From: Bifidobacterium callitrichos DSM 23973
GTDB taxonomy: Bacteria > Actinomycetota > Actinomycetes > Actinomycetales > Bifidobacteriaceae
DNA: 64,000 nt
Direction: 5' to 3'
Assembly (NCBI RefSeq): GCF_000741175.1
Contig: NZ_JGYS01000028.1
Location: forward strand, 1 to 64,000
Position numbers and translations under genes: made by a program. This document shows, piece after piece, positions 1 through 8,097 of this stretch (its first letter is position 1; each line of letters begins with the position of its first letter). The notes under the pieces were generated by a model that saw only the letters and a program-made list of their open reading frames with translations, was not told the DNA's origin and did no database searches.

Positions 1-1513
1 CGAGATCGGAGCCCTCGAAGGTGACGCCCGCGGCCTCGGCGTTGCGGTCCACGTTGCAGGAGCGCGCATGCGCGTACTGCACGTAGTACACCGGGTTGTC
101 GTTGGAGTGGGAGGCGAGCAGGTTCAGGTCGATGTCGACCGGCGAGTTGTAGTCGGTGCGTGCGAGCGAGTAGCGGGAGGCGTCCACGCCGATCGCCTCG
201 ACGAGGTCGTCGATGGTGACGACGTTGCCGGCGCGCTTGGACATGCGCACGGCCTTGCCGTCCTTCATCACGTTGACGAGCTGGCCGATGAGAATCTGCA
301 TGTTCTCGCCCGGCTTGTCGCCGAACGCCTCGCACATCGCCATCATGCGGCCGATGTAGCCGTGATGGTCGGCGCCGAGCATGTAGATCGCGACGTCGGC
401 CGGGTTCTCCGGGCGGTGGCGCTTGTTCCAGTAGTACGCGATGTCGGCGGCGAAGTACGCGAACTCGCCGTTCGACTTGATGATCACGCGGTCCTTGTCG
501 TCGCCGTGGTTCGTGGACGCGAACCAGGTGGCGCCGTCCTTCTCGTAGATGTCGCCGCGATCGCGCAGCACGGCGATGGCCTTGTCGACCTCACCGTCCT
601 GGTAGAGGCTGTTCTCGTGGAACCACACGTCGAAGTGGACGCGGAAGTCCTTCATCGACTTCCTGATCTCGTCGAACATCATCGGCACGGCGCGCTTGCG
701 GAACTCCTCGCGCAACGCGGAATCGGACTCGCCGATCGGCTCACCGTCGGCGTTGAGGCCCTGATCCTCGTGGTCGAGGGCGGTCAGGTCGACGCCGTCG
801 GCCTTGGCCTCGGCCTCGACGCGGCGGGCGATCTCGTCGATGTACGCGCCCTTGTAGCCGTCGAACGGAGTCTCGGTCTGGTAGCCCTTGTCACCGAGGT
901 CGTTGTCGTGCGCCCACGCGGCGACGAGGGACTTGGCGAAGCGGTTGATCTGCTCGCCGTGATCGTTGAAGTAGTATTCGCGCACGACCTTGGCGCCGTT
1001 GGCCTCGAGCACGCGGGCCATCGCGTCGCCGGTGGCGGCCCAGCGGGTGCCGCCGATGTGGATCGGGCCGGTCGGGTTGGCGGAGACGAACTCGAGGTTC
1101 AGGGTCTCGCCGCCGAGGTGGGTGTTGCGGCCGAACGAGGAGACGGCCTCGCCGACCGTGGAATCGACCTTCGGGGCTTCGAGGATCTGGTCGACGACGG
1201 CCGCGGCGGACGCGGAGTCGAGGGTGATGTTGATGAAGCCGGGGCCAGCGACCTCGACCTTGGAGATGCCGTCGGCGGCGGTCAGTTCGGCGGCGAACAG
1301 CTCGGCGAAGTCGCGCGGCTTCATGCCGGCCTTCTTGGCCAGCTGCATCGCGGCGTTCGACGCCCAATCGCCGTGGGCGCGGTCCTTCGGACGCATCACG
1401 GCGAATTTGGCGACCGGGGGGATGAGATCTTCGGTGAGCTGTCCGGCCTTTCCGGCAACGACAAGCTCGTGGGCAATACGCGAAATGAGTTCGCTCAACG
1501 CTTCAGGATTCAT
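1..1513 (-). CDS. argS: Arginyl-tRNA synthetase, C-terminus cut by window edge
   Basis: Charges tRNA-Arg with arginine in the cytoplasm (class I synthetase). About 504 codons are present; the C-terminal part lies beyond the left edge. The N-terminal domain is followed by the class I HIGH signature in the form PTGPIHIGG, near residues 148-155, preceded by the family motif EFVSAN. I chose the ATG at 1513 (protein beginning MNPEALSEL) because the synthetase homology starts there. An in-frame ATG at 1522 adds three residues, and neither has a strong ribosome binding site. Identity is secure, the exact start less so. Confidence 0.95.
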   Translation of the reverse strand, partial: MNPEALSELISRIAHELVVAGKAGQLTEDLIPPVAKFAVMRPKDRAHGDWASNAAMQLAKKAGMKPRDFAELFAAELTAADGISKVEVAGPGFINITLDSASAAAVVDQILEAPKVDSTVGEAVSSFGRNTHLGGETLNLEFVSANPTGPIHIGGTRWAATGDAMARVLEANGAKVVREYYFNDHGEQINRFAKSLVAAWAHDNDLGDKGYQTETPFDGYKGAYIDEIARRVEAEAKADGVDLTALDHEDQGLNADGEPIGESDSALREEFRKRAVPMMFDEIRKSMKDFRVHFDVWFHENSLYQDGEVDKAIAVLRDRGDIYEKDGATWFASTNHGDDKDRVIIKSNGEFAYFAADIAYYWNKRHRPENPADVAIYMLGADHHGYIGRMMAMCEAFGDKPGENMQILIGQLVNVMKDGKAVRMSKRAGNVVTIDDLVEAIGVDASRYSLARTDYNSPVDIDLNLLASHSNDNPVYYVQYAHARSCNVDRNAEAAGVTFEGSDL

Positions 1514-1540
1514 TCTTACCATGGTACCGGGCGCGCTGAC

Positions 1541-1640
1541 AGCCCCGGAGACATCCCAAAATCCCCCGGAGCCACCATGGGGAACCGGAGACACCATGGG
1601 GGGCACCAGGGACCCCATGGAGACACCGGAGACACCCAGT
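1541..1640. repeat. Degenerate tandem repeats upstream of argS
   Basis: Several imperfect copies of a unit of about 20 bp built around CCGGAGACACCATGGGG lie directly upstream of argS. Copies differ by small substitutions and length changes. No coding frame with a ribosome binding site is supported here. Function unknown; the repeats fall in the argS leader or promoter region. Confidence 0.5.
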
Positions 1641-1684
1641 TCCTCACAGTTCTCCCTAGTTCTCCCCGAGTCCCCTTATGCGAA

Positions 1685-1895
1685 CGTCACAAATTACCGA
1701 AATAACCCTTGATCTCGGGAATATGTGACGCTTCCTTTGGCTCAGCGTCACTTATTACCGAGGTTCGGGATCATCTCGGGAATATGTGACGCTCCCTCTG
1801 GCTCAGCGTCACTTATTACCGGGTACTGGAGAAATCTCGGGAATATGTGACGCTTTCACTGTCAGCGTCTGGTGTCAGCGTCACTGATTGCCGAG
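1685..1895. repeat. Three tandem inverted-repeat units plus a half unit
   Basis: Units at 1685-1731, 1745-1792 and 1806-1853 each have a left arm like GCGTCACTTATTACCGAG, an 11-13 nt loop, and a right arm CTCGGGAATATGTGACGC that is its near reverse complement (about 18 bp, two mismatches). The period is about 61 bp. A fourth left arm at 1878-1895 overlaps the last codons of the permease gene. The hairpins lie between the permease stop and argS on the same strand, so they could act as terminators or attenuators, but no U-tract is present. Confidence 0.7.
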
Positions 1896-3305
1896 ATCGG
1901 AGCGACGATGGCGGTTGAGGAGGTGATAACCGAGATAGCACAGGGCGGTGAAGGGGATCATATAGTACAGCGTCGTGCGCTGGGTGTCGTCGAGGGCGAC
2001 GAGGACCAGCGCGCCGATGCACATCGCGATCGCGAGCCACGGCAGCACCGGGAATCCGGGGGCGCGATAGCCCAGTTCGTCGGGCGTATGACCGGAGAGT
2101 CGCCATTCACGGCGGAAACGGATGTGGCACACGCACACCGAGAACCACACGACCAGAGTCGCCAGTCCAGAAACGGCGACCAATACCAGATAGACGGTCG
2201 ATGCGGCGACGACCGACGACAGAAGCGCGAGCAATGATCCCGCCATCGAGAAGAGGACGGCCCACACGGGCACACCGTGGAAGTTGGTTCTGGCGAATCG
2301 GGCCGGGATCAGCCGCTCCTTGGCGAGCGACCACACCATGCGCGAGCACACGTACAGGCCGGAGTTCGCGGCGGAGAGCACCGCGGTCAGCACCACGAAG
2401 TTCATCACGTCGCCGGCGAACGGCATGCCGATCGACTGGAAGACGAGCACGAACGGGCTGGTGTCGACGCCCGACTTGTGCCACGGGATCAGGGCGGCCA
2501 TCACGGCGATCGAACCGATGAAGAAGATCGCGAGGCGCAATACGGTCGTGTGGACGGCCTTCGGGATCGCCTTGGACGGATCGCGCGTCTCGCCGGCCGC
2601 GACGCCGACGACCTCGGTGCCGGAGAACGCGAACACGACCGTCAGCAGCGTGGAGAAGACCGGCGCGAAGCCGTTCGGGAACCAGCCGTCGGCCACGAAG
2701 TTGCCGAACAACGGCGCCGAATCGTAGCCGGCGATCGGGATCGCGCCGAAGATCGCCAACAGGCCGATGACGATGAACGCGACGATCGCGAACACCTTGA
2801 TCGACGCGAACCAGAACTCCGCCTCGCCGTAGAGTCGCACGGACAGGATGTTCAACACGAATACGACGGCGATGAACACGGCCGACCACACCCATGTGGG
2901 CGAACCGGGGAACCATCGCTGCATCAGAAGTCCCGCGGCGGTGAACTCGCTGGCGAGCGCGACCGCCCAGTTGAGCCAGTAGAGGACCGCGATCACGAAC
3001 GCGGTGCCGGGGCCGATGAACCGCTTCGCGTACATGTGGAAGCTGCCGGCATACGGCATCGCGACGGACAGCTCGCCGAGCGAGACCATCACGCAGTAGA
3101 CGAGCAGCGAGCCGACCGCGTAGGCGAGGATCGCGCCGAGCGGGCCGGCCTGGTGGATCGTGTAGCCGGAGGAGACGAACAGTCCTGTGCCGATGACGCC
3201 GCCCAGGGAGATCATCGTCAGGTGGCGAGACTCCATCCGTCGCTCGAGTCCGGTGGGGGCGGCGTCGCTCCCGTTTGCGTCCCTGCCTGTGCCGGCGTCG
3301 GTCAT
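1881..3305 (-). CDS. Amino-acid permease of the APC/AAT family, LysP-like
   Basis: Inner-membrane, probably proton-coupled amino-acid importer of 474 residues. The N-terminus carries the family signature GGVIGTGLF followed by SLGELSVAMP, and the central GTEVVGVAAGE motif is typical of the LysP/GabP/S-methylmethionine group; about twelve hydrophobic segments are visible. The start at 3305 is preceded by AAGGAGCACC, a strong ribosome binding site; a longer frame from 3347 runs into a palindrome and is less likely. ridA lies upstream on the same strand, suggesting linked amino-acid metabolism. Lysine is the closest match by eye, but substrate is not provable from sequence. Confidence 0.9.
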   Translation of the reverse strand: MTDAGTGRDANGSDAAPTGLERRMESRHLTMISLGGVIGTGLFVSSGYTIHQAGPLGAILAYAVGSLLVYCVMVSLGELSVAMPYAGSFHMYAKRFIGPGTAFVIAVLYWLNWAVALASEFTAAGLLMQRWFPGSPTWVWSAVFIAVVFVLNILSVRLYGEAEFWFASIKVFAIVAFIVIGLLAIFGAIPIAGYDSAPLFGNFVADGWFPNGFAPVFSTLLTVVFAFSGTEVVGVAAGETRDPSKAIPKAVHTTVLRLAIFFIGSIAVMAALIPWHKSGVDTSPFVLVFQSIGMPFAGDVMNFVVLTAVLSAANSGLYVCSRMVWSLAKERLIPARFARTNFHGVPVWAVLFSMAGSLLALLSSVVAASTVYLVLVAVSGLATLVVWFSVCVCHIRFRREWRLSGHTPDELGYRAPGFPVLPWLAIAMCIGALVLVALDDTQRTTLYYMIPFTALCYLGYHLLNRHRRSDLGNQ

Positions 3306-3316
3306 GGTGCTCCTTC

Positions 3317-3347
3317 CGTACGTCATCCGTGCGATGACGTACGTCAT
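3317..3347. promoter_or_regulatory. Palindromic operator candidate upstream of the permease
   Basis: Two overlapping palindromes: CGTACGTCAT (3317-3326) mirrored by ATGACGTACG (3334-3343), and the perfect 14-bp palindrome ATGACGTACGTCAT at 3334-3347. It lies 12-42 bp upstream of the permease start, where a repressor would block transcription. No cognate regulator is visible nearby. Confidence 0.45.
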
Positions 3348-3375
3348 GATAGCAACGGGGCGACGCCGGCTCGAG

Positions 3376-3408
3376 TCAGTCCGGGATCAGTCCGGGATCA
3401 GTCCGGGA
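3376..3408. repeat. Three perfect 11-bp tandem repeats after ridA
   Basis: TCAGTCCGGGA occurs three times head to tail, ending three bases from the ridA stop codon, in the spacer between ridA and the permease gene. Probably a slippage product; no function evident. Confidence 0.7.
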
Positions 3409-3411
3409 GAT

Positions 3412-3801
3412 TCACAGGACGGCGATCGCGTCGATCTCGACGAGCGCGCCCTTGGGGATGTCGTTGCCGCCGATCGCGACGCGGGCCGGCTTGACGGAGC
3501 CGATGAACACCTCGGCGTAGCGGGCGTCGACCTCCTTGAAGTCCGCGACGTTCTTCAGGTAGATCGTGGCGCGGCAGACGTGCTCGATGCCGGTGCCGGC
3601 GGTGTCGAGGATGTGCTTGATGTTCTTCAGGGCCTGCGCGGCCTGCTCGCCGGCGGTGTCTCCGGCCAGTTCGCCGGTGGCCGGGTCGATGCCGAGCTGG
3701 CCGGAGACGAACACGAATCCGTTGGCCTTGACCGCCTGGCTGTAGGCACCCAGTGCGGCCGGCGCCTCGGAGGTCGCGACCGCTTCCATCTTCTCGCTCA
3801 T
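3412..3801 (-). CDS. ridA: RidA family reactive-intermediate deaminase
   Basis: Cytosolic enzyme of 129 residues that hydrolyses reactive enamine/imine intermediates released by PLP-dependent amino-acid dehydratases. Typical features: N-terminal APAALGAYSQAV, VSGQLGIDP, and the C-terminal PARVAIGGNDIPKGALVEID with the conserved Arg that binds the substrate carboxylate. Length matches the family. The start is preceded by GAAGGAGCGC. It lies upstream of the amino-acid permease on the same strand, separated by 106 bp containing an operator-like palindrome, so co-transcription is possible but not certain. Confidence 0.95.
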   Translation of the reverse strand: MSEKMEAVATSEAPAALGAYSQAVKANGFVFVSGQLGIDPATGELAGDTAGEQAAQALKNIKHILDTAGTGIEHVCRATIYLKNVADFKEVDARYAEVFIGSVKPARVAIGGNDIPKGALVEIDAIAVL

Positions 3802-3852
3802 ATGCGCTCCTTCATATCATTGGTCGACCATGGCGTCCTATCGTCCATGGCG

Positions 3853-4074
3853 GCGTACGCTCCCCGGGACTATCCACGGTCGGACCACACGAACCGTACG
3901 TTACCCGTCAGCGTAGCGTACGTTCGTTGCGGCGGATGGGTCGATGACCACGTTTTGCGTACGCCGATCATCGACCGCACCGCCATCCGGCGTACGTTCC
4001 CGGGGACTATCCGGCCCGAGACCACGGACGCCGTACTCTCAGTCGCTGTAGGCGTACGGCCTCGGGGGCTATCC
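3853..4074. repeat. Three dispersed 23-bp repeats in the ridA upstream spacer
   Basis: Near-identical 23-bp blocks at 3853-3875, 3990-4012 and 4052-4074 begin with GCGTACG and end with GGGACTATCC or GGGGCTATCC. They are spaced 137 and 62 bp apart in the 492-bp spacer between ridA and the glycerophosphodiesterase gene (3802-4293). Extra GTACG half-sites occur between them. No gene is supported in this spacer. Confidence 0.65.
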
Positions 4075-4089
4075 GGTCGACACCCCAAG

Positions 4090-4124
4090 AAAACGTATGC
4101 TGAGCCGCGGTCAGCATACGTTTT
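4090..4124. terminator. Strong hairpin with T-tract
   Basis: AAAACGTATGCTGA (4090-4103), a 7-nt loop, then the perfect complement TCAGCATACGTTTT (4111-4124) followed by T. A- and T-runs flank both sides, so it could terminate on either strand. It lies about 170 bp past the glycerophosphodiesterase stop on the minus strand, consistent with terminating that gene. Confidence 0.6.
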
Positions 4125-4155
4125 TATGGGATCATCGGGATAATCCCCCGTTCCG

Positions 4156-4182
4156 CGTACGCTGACCGCGGTTCAGCGTACG
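4156..4182. repeat. Second hairpin of the same design
   Basis: CGTACGCTGA (4156-4165), a CCGCGGT loop, then TCAGCGTACG (4173-4182). The stem and GC-rich loop resemble the hairpin at 4090-4124, with compensatory changes that keep pairing, so both belong to one repeat family. No T-tract here. Confidence 0.55.
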
Positions 4183-4293
4183 TTCCACGAGATCAGGGCT
4201 CCCGTAGCCCCCGAAGACGTACTCCCCGATCATGGGCGGAAGGGACGAAGGTCGTCAGCATGGAGGATGAGTGTTCAAACCGAAGAATGGACG

Positions 4294-5358
4294 TTAGTTG
4301 CTTGATACCAGGCCGGTAAGGTGCTTCAGGCCCTCATCGTCGACGCGGATCTCGTGGCGGGCCACGGTGTTGACGACCTTGCGGGCGTTGCCTCCAAGGA
4401 TGCCGTCGGCGCCGAGGCTCAGGGTCGTATTGCCCTGACGGTAGTCGTCGCTCACTCCGGCGAACACCGGGATGTTGTCCCTGCGGGCACGGGCGAGGAC
4501 CCCGAGGGTGATGCGATCGCCGCGCATGACGACGAAGCTCGAGTCCTTGGGCCATTCGATCGTCGAACCGGGCACCGGGCTCACGCATTTGCCGACGGAC
4601 CAGTCGGGGTGACGCTTGTGGATCAGGGAGACCGCGCGGTCGGAGGTGGACATGAGCATCGTGCGATCGGCGAACTCCGCCTCCTCAACTTGCGCCATCA
4701 CGGCGTCGGTGAGGGCGGGCGCGTGACGGTCGTCGGTCTTCAGATCCAGGAGGAGACCGGTGTGGTCGTTGGCGTGCTGCGCGGCGCCAATGGCCTGCGC
4801 GAGGGTCGGAACATGGTAGTCCTCGCCGTGCTGGCGCATCGGCATATGCTGCAGCTCGCGCGTGGTCAGGTCCTTGACCCGCACATCGACATGGTCGGCG
4901 GACAGTCGCCCGGTCTTCCTGTCGTGGAAGACGACCGGCGTGCCGTCGGCGTCGAGTCGCACGTCGATCTCGGAGTAGTCGGCGCCGCGTGCGCCCGCGT
5001 TGGCGATGGCGCGCAACGAGTTCTCGGGCGCGGAGTCGTCGCCGCGGTGCACGATCGCGAGCGGGCGCACGAACCAGTCGGAGGACGGCGGTGAGACGAC
5101 GCTCCCATCGAGCTCGCGTCGGCGCAGGTTCGCCGCCAATGCGATGCCGGCGACGAGCGACAGGGAGATCAGCAGCACAATGAGCTGGATGAGGCAGTTG
5201 CGGCGGATTCGGGAGCGATCACCCTTTTCGCATAATGCCGCCGTGACGGCCGTTCCGTCAGACAAGACAGCCGACGGGACAACCGCCGGACTCTCCACCA
5301 CGGCGTCGTCTCCGGTACGGGTGTTCATCCCGTCTCCGCGAGTCATTCCATTCGTCAT
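4294..5358 (-). CDS. Membrane-anchored glycerophosphodiester phosphodiesterase
   Basis: Predicted to hydrolyse glycerophosphodiesters to glycerol-3-phosphate and an alcohol. The protein of 354 residues has a basic cytoplasmic N-terminus, one transmembrane segment at about residues 58-80, then an extracytoplasmic GDPD TIM-barrel. Catalytic signatures are HRGDDSAPENSLRA (substrate His and metal Glu) and EIDVRLDADGTPVVFHD. The start at 5358 has AGGAGGTG 4 bp upstream; a longer frame from 5502 lacks a ribosome binding site. It appears monocistronic. Family confident; precise substrate unknown. Confidence 0.88.
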   Translation of the reverse strand: MTNGMTRGDGMNTRTGDDAVVESPAVVPSAVLSDGTAVTAALCEKGDRSRIRRNCLIQLIVLLISLSLVAGIALAANLRRRELDGSVVSPPSSDWFVRPLAIVHRGDDSAPENSLRAIANAGARGADYSEIDVRLDADGTPVVFHDRKTGRLSADHVDVRVKDLTTRELQHMPMRQHGEDYHVPTLAQAIGAAQHANDHTGLLLDLKTDDRHAPALTDAVMAQVEEAEFADRTMLMSTSDRAVSLIHKRHPDWSVGKCVSPVPGSTIEWPKDSSFVVMRGDRITLGVLARARRDNIPVFAGVSDDYRQGNTTLSLGADGILGGNARKVVNTVARHEIRVDDEGLKHLTGLVSSN

Positions 5359-5807
5359 CGCACACCTCCTGATGAGTCCCGCCGAACGATGACGGCCGGA
5401 ATTCCGTTCCAGCTGGGAATCCGCTGGAACCCGTTTCCGCGGATTCACCTCCCGTTCAGCCTGCTGCGGCTCATTATGGAGCGCGATGCCGGTGATCGCC
5501 ATGGTTTCCCAGGCAAGTTCATGGGTTAATCAGGGTATTTTTCAGGGTCGCCCCGAAACCCCTACAGTCCCCTACTCGGAAGGATCATCCCTGCGGATGA
5601 TGGCGGAATGGTGATGCAACGGAGCGAAATGACGGGGGGACGACGAGGGGCGGAACGACGGACTGCGGACGGGACGACGGACGGGACGACGGGGGGCGGA
5701 ACGACGAGGCCCCGACGGAACGTCCGTCGGGGCCCTCATGCGGCATGTGAAAGACAAGTTACCGAATCACCAAGCTGCGCGCATGCACTGCTTGCGCGAG
5801 CAGCGCG
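5359..5807. other. Intergenic region with degenerate tandem repeats
   Basis: This 449-bp spacer contains the glycerophosphodiesterase promoter region, including a TTCCAGC/GCTGGAA inverted repeat at 5409-5432, a GACGG/GACGACGG simple-repeat tract around 5630-5710, and the GC-rich hairpin listed separately. I see no gene. Confidence 0.5.
5708..5734. terminator. GC-rich perfect hairpin, likely terminator
   Basis: GGCCCCGACGGA, loop ACG, TCCGTCGGGGCC: a 12-bp perfect stem with no clear U-tract. It lies 74 bp past the stop of the DUF4432 gene on the minus strand and could end that transcript. Confidence 0.55.
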
Positions 5808-6902
5808 TCACGCACCGAGCACCGCGTCGCGGCGAGCGGTGAATTCGTCGATCGCCGCATCGCCCTCGATGACGGTGAACGTGATGGTCTTGCGCTCGCT
5901 CGCCTGCGGGGCGAGGGTGTGCAGGTCGCCGCGTTGCTCGTGCCAGCCGCGGCCGAGCACGCTGGAGTTCGACGGTTCGAGGCCGACCACGTAATCACCC
6001 GAACCCATCGACTTCCATTCCATGAAGTACGGGAAGTCGGCGGCGTCGAATTCGATCTTCAAGCCAAGGCCGAGCCTGCGGTTGACGACGCCGGCGAAGC
6101 TGCGGCCGTCCGCATCGGCGGCCAGATCGTGCAGATACACGCTTTCGGGCTTATTCGCGACGGGCTCGCCGATCCGGTTCCACGGGGTGTCGTCGGCGGC
6201 GGTCGTCTCGTCGCGCGGCGTGGCCTTGCGGCTCGGGATGACGACCTCGGCGCCGTCGTCGAGCAGCGGCCAGCCGACGTTGCAGTGGTACATCCACATC
6301 AGCGGCTCCTCGCGGAAGCTCTCGTTGGTCACCTCATCCTCGACGGTGATCGTGGAGGTGCCGTACACGGAGGTGATCGTGCGGCGCAGGACCATGTTCT
6401 CGCCGAACAGCTCGGCCTCGCGCATCTCGCCGGAGACCTTGAGCACGTAGCGGCCGTCGGCGTCCCAGTAGGCGTCGGAGCTGACGTGTTCGGCGGGCGT
6501 GGTGCGGATGCGGCCGTGCATCGGGAAGCTGCCGGCCGGATACTTCGAGCCCGCCGGGGTGACGTAGGGGGCGCAGATGTTCTCGAAGCCGCAGGTGAAG
6601 AACAGGCCGCCCATGATCGAGCGCTGCGCCTCGAGACCGTTCGTGTCGAACTGGTTGCGGCCGTTGAGGCCCGGCTTGGACAGGAACGTCAGGTTCTCGC
6701 CGCGGTATTCGATCTGCGCGATGTCAAGCGCGCGATCGGCCATCGACATGAAGCGCAGCGGGCCGTTCTTCACCTCGATCGCCTTGAGGCCGTGGGAGCG
6801 GCCCTCTTGGTATTCGATAGGACGCGTGTAGGCCGCCTGCTGGATGCTGCCCATGTGGGCGAGCATGTCGGCGCGGGTCGGATTGTCGTGATGGATCAGC
6901 AT
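5808..6902 (-). CDS. DUF4432 family protein (aldose 1-epimerase-like fold)
   Basis: Cytosolic protein of 364 residues resembling the DUF4432/galactose-mutarotase-like superfamily, expected to act on sugars or sugar derivatives. Family-typical stretches are GLFFTCGFEN, FPMHGRIRTTPAE and the C-terminal VGLEPSN near residue 315. The start at 6902 follows AAGGAGGTACGAATC; a frame extended by 23 residues overlaps the repeats upstream and is unlikely. A LacI-type operator lies about 107 bp upstream, so expression is probably sugar-controlled. Exact substrate unknown. Confidence 0.8.
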   Translation of the reverse strand: MLIHHDNPTRADMLAHMGSIQQAAYTRPIEYQEGRSHGLKAIEVKNGPLRFMSMADRALDIAQIEYRGENLTFLSKPGLNGRNQFDTNGLEAQRSIMGGLFFTCGFENICAPYVTPAGSKYPAGSFPMHGRIRTTPAEHVSSDAYWDADGRYVLKVSGEMREAELFGENMVLRRTITSVYGTSTITVEDEVTNESFREEPLMWMYHCNVGWPLLDDGAEVVIPSRKATPRDETTAADDTPWNRIGEPVANKPESVYLHDLAADADGRSFAGVVNRRLGLGLKIEFDAADFPYFMEWKSMGSGDYVVGLEPSNSSVLGRGWHEQRGDLHTLAPQASERKTITFTVIEGDAAIDEFTARRDAVLGA

Positions 6903-6943
6903 GATTCGTACCTCCTTGTGATCAGCCTGATCGCCGTTTGTCT

Positions 6944-6978
6944 GCCGGTATGTACCGGTATGTGCCGGCATGTGCCGG
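6944..6978. repeat. 3.5 copies of a 10-bp repeat in the DUF4432 leader
   Basis: Units GCCGGTATGT, ACCGGTATGT, GCCGGCATGT and GCCGG lie head to tail between the operator and the ribosome binding site. The CCGG cores are palindromic and one turn of helix apart, so cooperative binding by a regulator is conceivable. Confidence 0.5.
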
Positions 6979-7008
6979 ACGCCATTGTACCTGATGCGAG
7001 ATGCACAC

Positions 7009-7022
7009 GGTAAGCGCTTTCC
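7009..7022. promoter_or_regulatory. LacI-family operator candidate
   Basis: GGTAAGCGCTTTCC has the AAGCGCTT core typical of LacI/CcpA-type sugar repressors. It sits about 107 bp upstream of the DUF4432 gene start. The regulator is not encoded nearby. Confidence 0.55.
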
Positions 7023-7112
7023 GAAAGTTGGGGCGCCTCACCGCAAACCACCCATCAGCTCCGCCTCGAGAACCCCTTGACAGGGAGCCACCCACTACGG
7101 GAGTCATAATAC

Positions 7113-7141
7113 AAAAGAACCCCGGGGCAAGCCCGAGGTTC
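7113..7141 (-). terminator. Rho-independent terminator of tRNA-Asn
   Basis: On the minus strand GAACCTCGGGC pairs across a short loop with GCCCCGGGGTTC (one bulge) and is followed by TTTT (7113-7116). It begins 3 bp after the tRNA 3' end. Confidence 0.8.
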
Positions 7142-7144
7142 TGA

Positions 7145-7220
<76 letters not shown>

Positions 7221-7396
7221 ATATGTTCCCTGTGAACAAGATTGCTCTTGCGCACAAGTCACATAGCATATACGAACTTTCGCAGAATGCAAATCGCGTG
7301 TCGCGATCGCCGTGTCGCAACCGTCATCCACACCATTCGACCACGCCATTCGACCAGGCGGTCAGGCAACCGCCTCACTCATCCGCACGCAGCCGC

Positions 7397-7828
7397 CTAC
7401 CTTCCACCATCGTCATAGCCGCCGTTGTAACCATCGTCATAGCCACCCTCGTACGAACCGTCGCCCATGTACTCGCGAGCGCTGACGCGATTCACGTTGC
7501 GCGATTCGTCCACGGCACGCTGGATGACGCGGCGCACATCGAACCCCCGGACGACGTTCTTGAGGACCAGCTGGCCGCCGGACGACTGGTCTCGCGTCTC
7601 CAGCGTGATCGTCGACAGGCCGAACAGACGCTGCAGCAGCGTGCGGGTAAGCGTCAGATCCACGACACGGAACAGCTTCGTCACATCGTAGGTCTCGCGA
7701 AGGATTCCCGACTTGACCGCGATCTCATCGTTGGTCAACGTGTACGTGGTGAAGGTGAATGGCGTACGACACCAGTTGCGTTTGCGCTGCGACCAGATGA
7801 TATCGCCATCGGCCATGCTGTTGGACAT
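7397..7828 (-). CDS. Small PH-domain (YdbT/bPH2-like) protein with Gly-Tyr-Asp tail
   Basis: Protein of 143 residues. Residues about 20-105 resemble the bacterial PH domain found in YdbT-like proteins (FTTYTLTNDEIAVKSGIL, then LTRTLLQRLFGLSTITLET). The last 25 residues are a low-complexity Gly/Tyr/Asp tail. No membrane segment is seen, which is unusual because relatives are often membrane proteins. The start at 7828 follows GAAAGGAACC. Function unknown; the domain call is moderately confident. Confidence 0.7.
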   Translation of the reverse strand: MSNSMADGDIIWSQRKRNWCRTPFTFTTYTLTNDEIAVKSGILRETYDVTKLFRVVDLTLTRTLLQRLFGLSTITLETRDQSSGGQLVLKNVVRGFDVRRVIQRAVDESRNVNRVSAREYMGDGSYEGGYDDGYNGGYDDGGR

Positions 7829-7912
7829 CGCAGGTTCCTTTCGTTGCGAACCGGTACACCTCCATCGTACCGGTCGCCATTGCCAGCATTCGCCATCGTA
7901 TGCAGCCCGACA

Positions 7913-7951
7913 TGGTGGGCCCAAAGGGGATCGAACCCTCGACCTTCTGTT
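7913..7951 (-). pseudogene. 3' half of a split host tRNA-Arg(CCG), left junction
   Basis: On the minus strand this begins at the 3' strand of the anticodon stem (ACAGA), continues with variable loop AGGTC, T-stem GAGGG, loop TTCGATC and CCCTT, acceptor TGGGCCC, discriminator A and encoded CCA. It pairs with the 5' fragment at 44667-44713: acceptor GGGTCCG matches TGGGCCC using two G-U pairs, and TCTGT matches ACAGA. The bases beyond 7951 do not continue a tRNA. The gene was therefore cut by insertion of the intervening prophage. Confidence 0.9.
7942..7951. other. Left attachment core (attL)
   Basis: ACCTTCTGTT, identical and in the same orientation as 44667-44676. In tRNA terms it covers the 3' strand of the anticodon stem and the start of the variable loop. 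Confidence 0.8.
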
Positions 7952-8074
7952 GAGAACGAGGGTTAATTGACTCAAACGCCTCAGATTTGTACACCTCAAA
8001 ACCGTTGAAAAATCAACGTTTTCAGGCTTTGCTGTTTTTGGTTGGCTTGGCTCGTTCAAGCGGTTCCGAGAGGT

Positions 8075-8097
8075 CATCGTGTCTGAATCGTGTCTGG
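8075..8097 (+). promoter_or_regulatory. Left arm-type integrase site candidate
   Basis: Two direct copies of ATCGTGTCT, followed by GG, lie 124 bp inside attL. A nearly identical pair occurs at 44561-44582, 85 bp inside attR, in the same orientation. Paired short repeats flanking an attachment core are what tyrosine-integrase arm sites look like. Confidence 0.5.

Noticed and set aside
68..1705. Long plus-strand open frame opposite argS
   Set aside because: The minus strand encodes a clear arginyl-tRNA synthetase; the plus frame is low-complexity Val/Asp/Gly/Arg, typical of antisense frames in high-GC DNA. The same holds for 2277-3494, 31674-33110, 54775-57141 and 57154-59289.
1685..1895. Possible CRISPR array
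   Set aside because: The units are imperfect palindromes with short internal loops, only three copies, no distinct spacers of constant length, and no cas genes.
5628..5710. Short protein from the GACGG-rich tract
   Set aside because: Simple repeat translation (Arg/Asp/Gly/Thr), no ribosome binding site, ends in the terminator-like hairpin.
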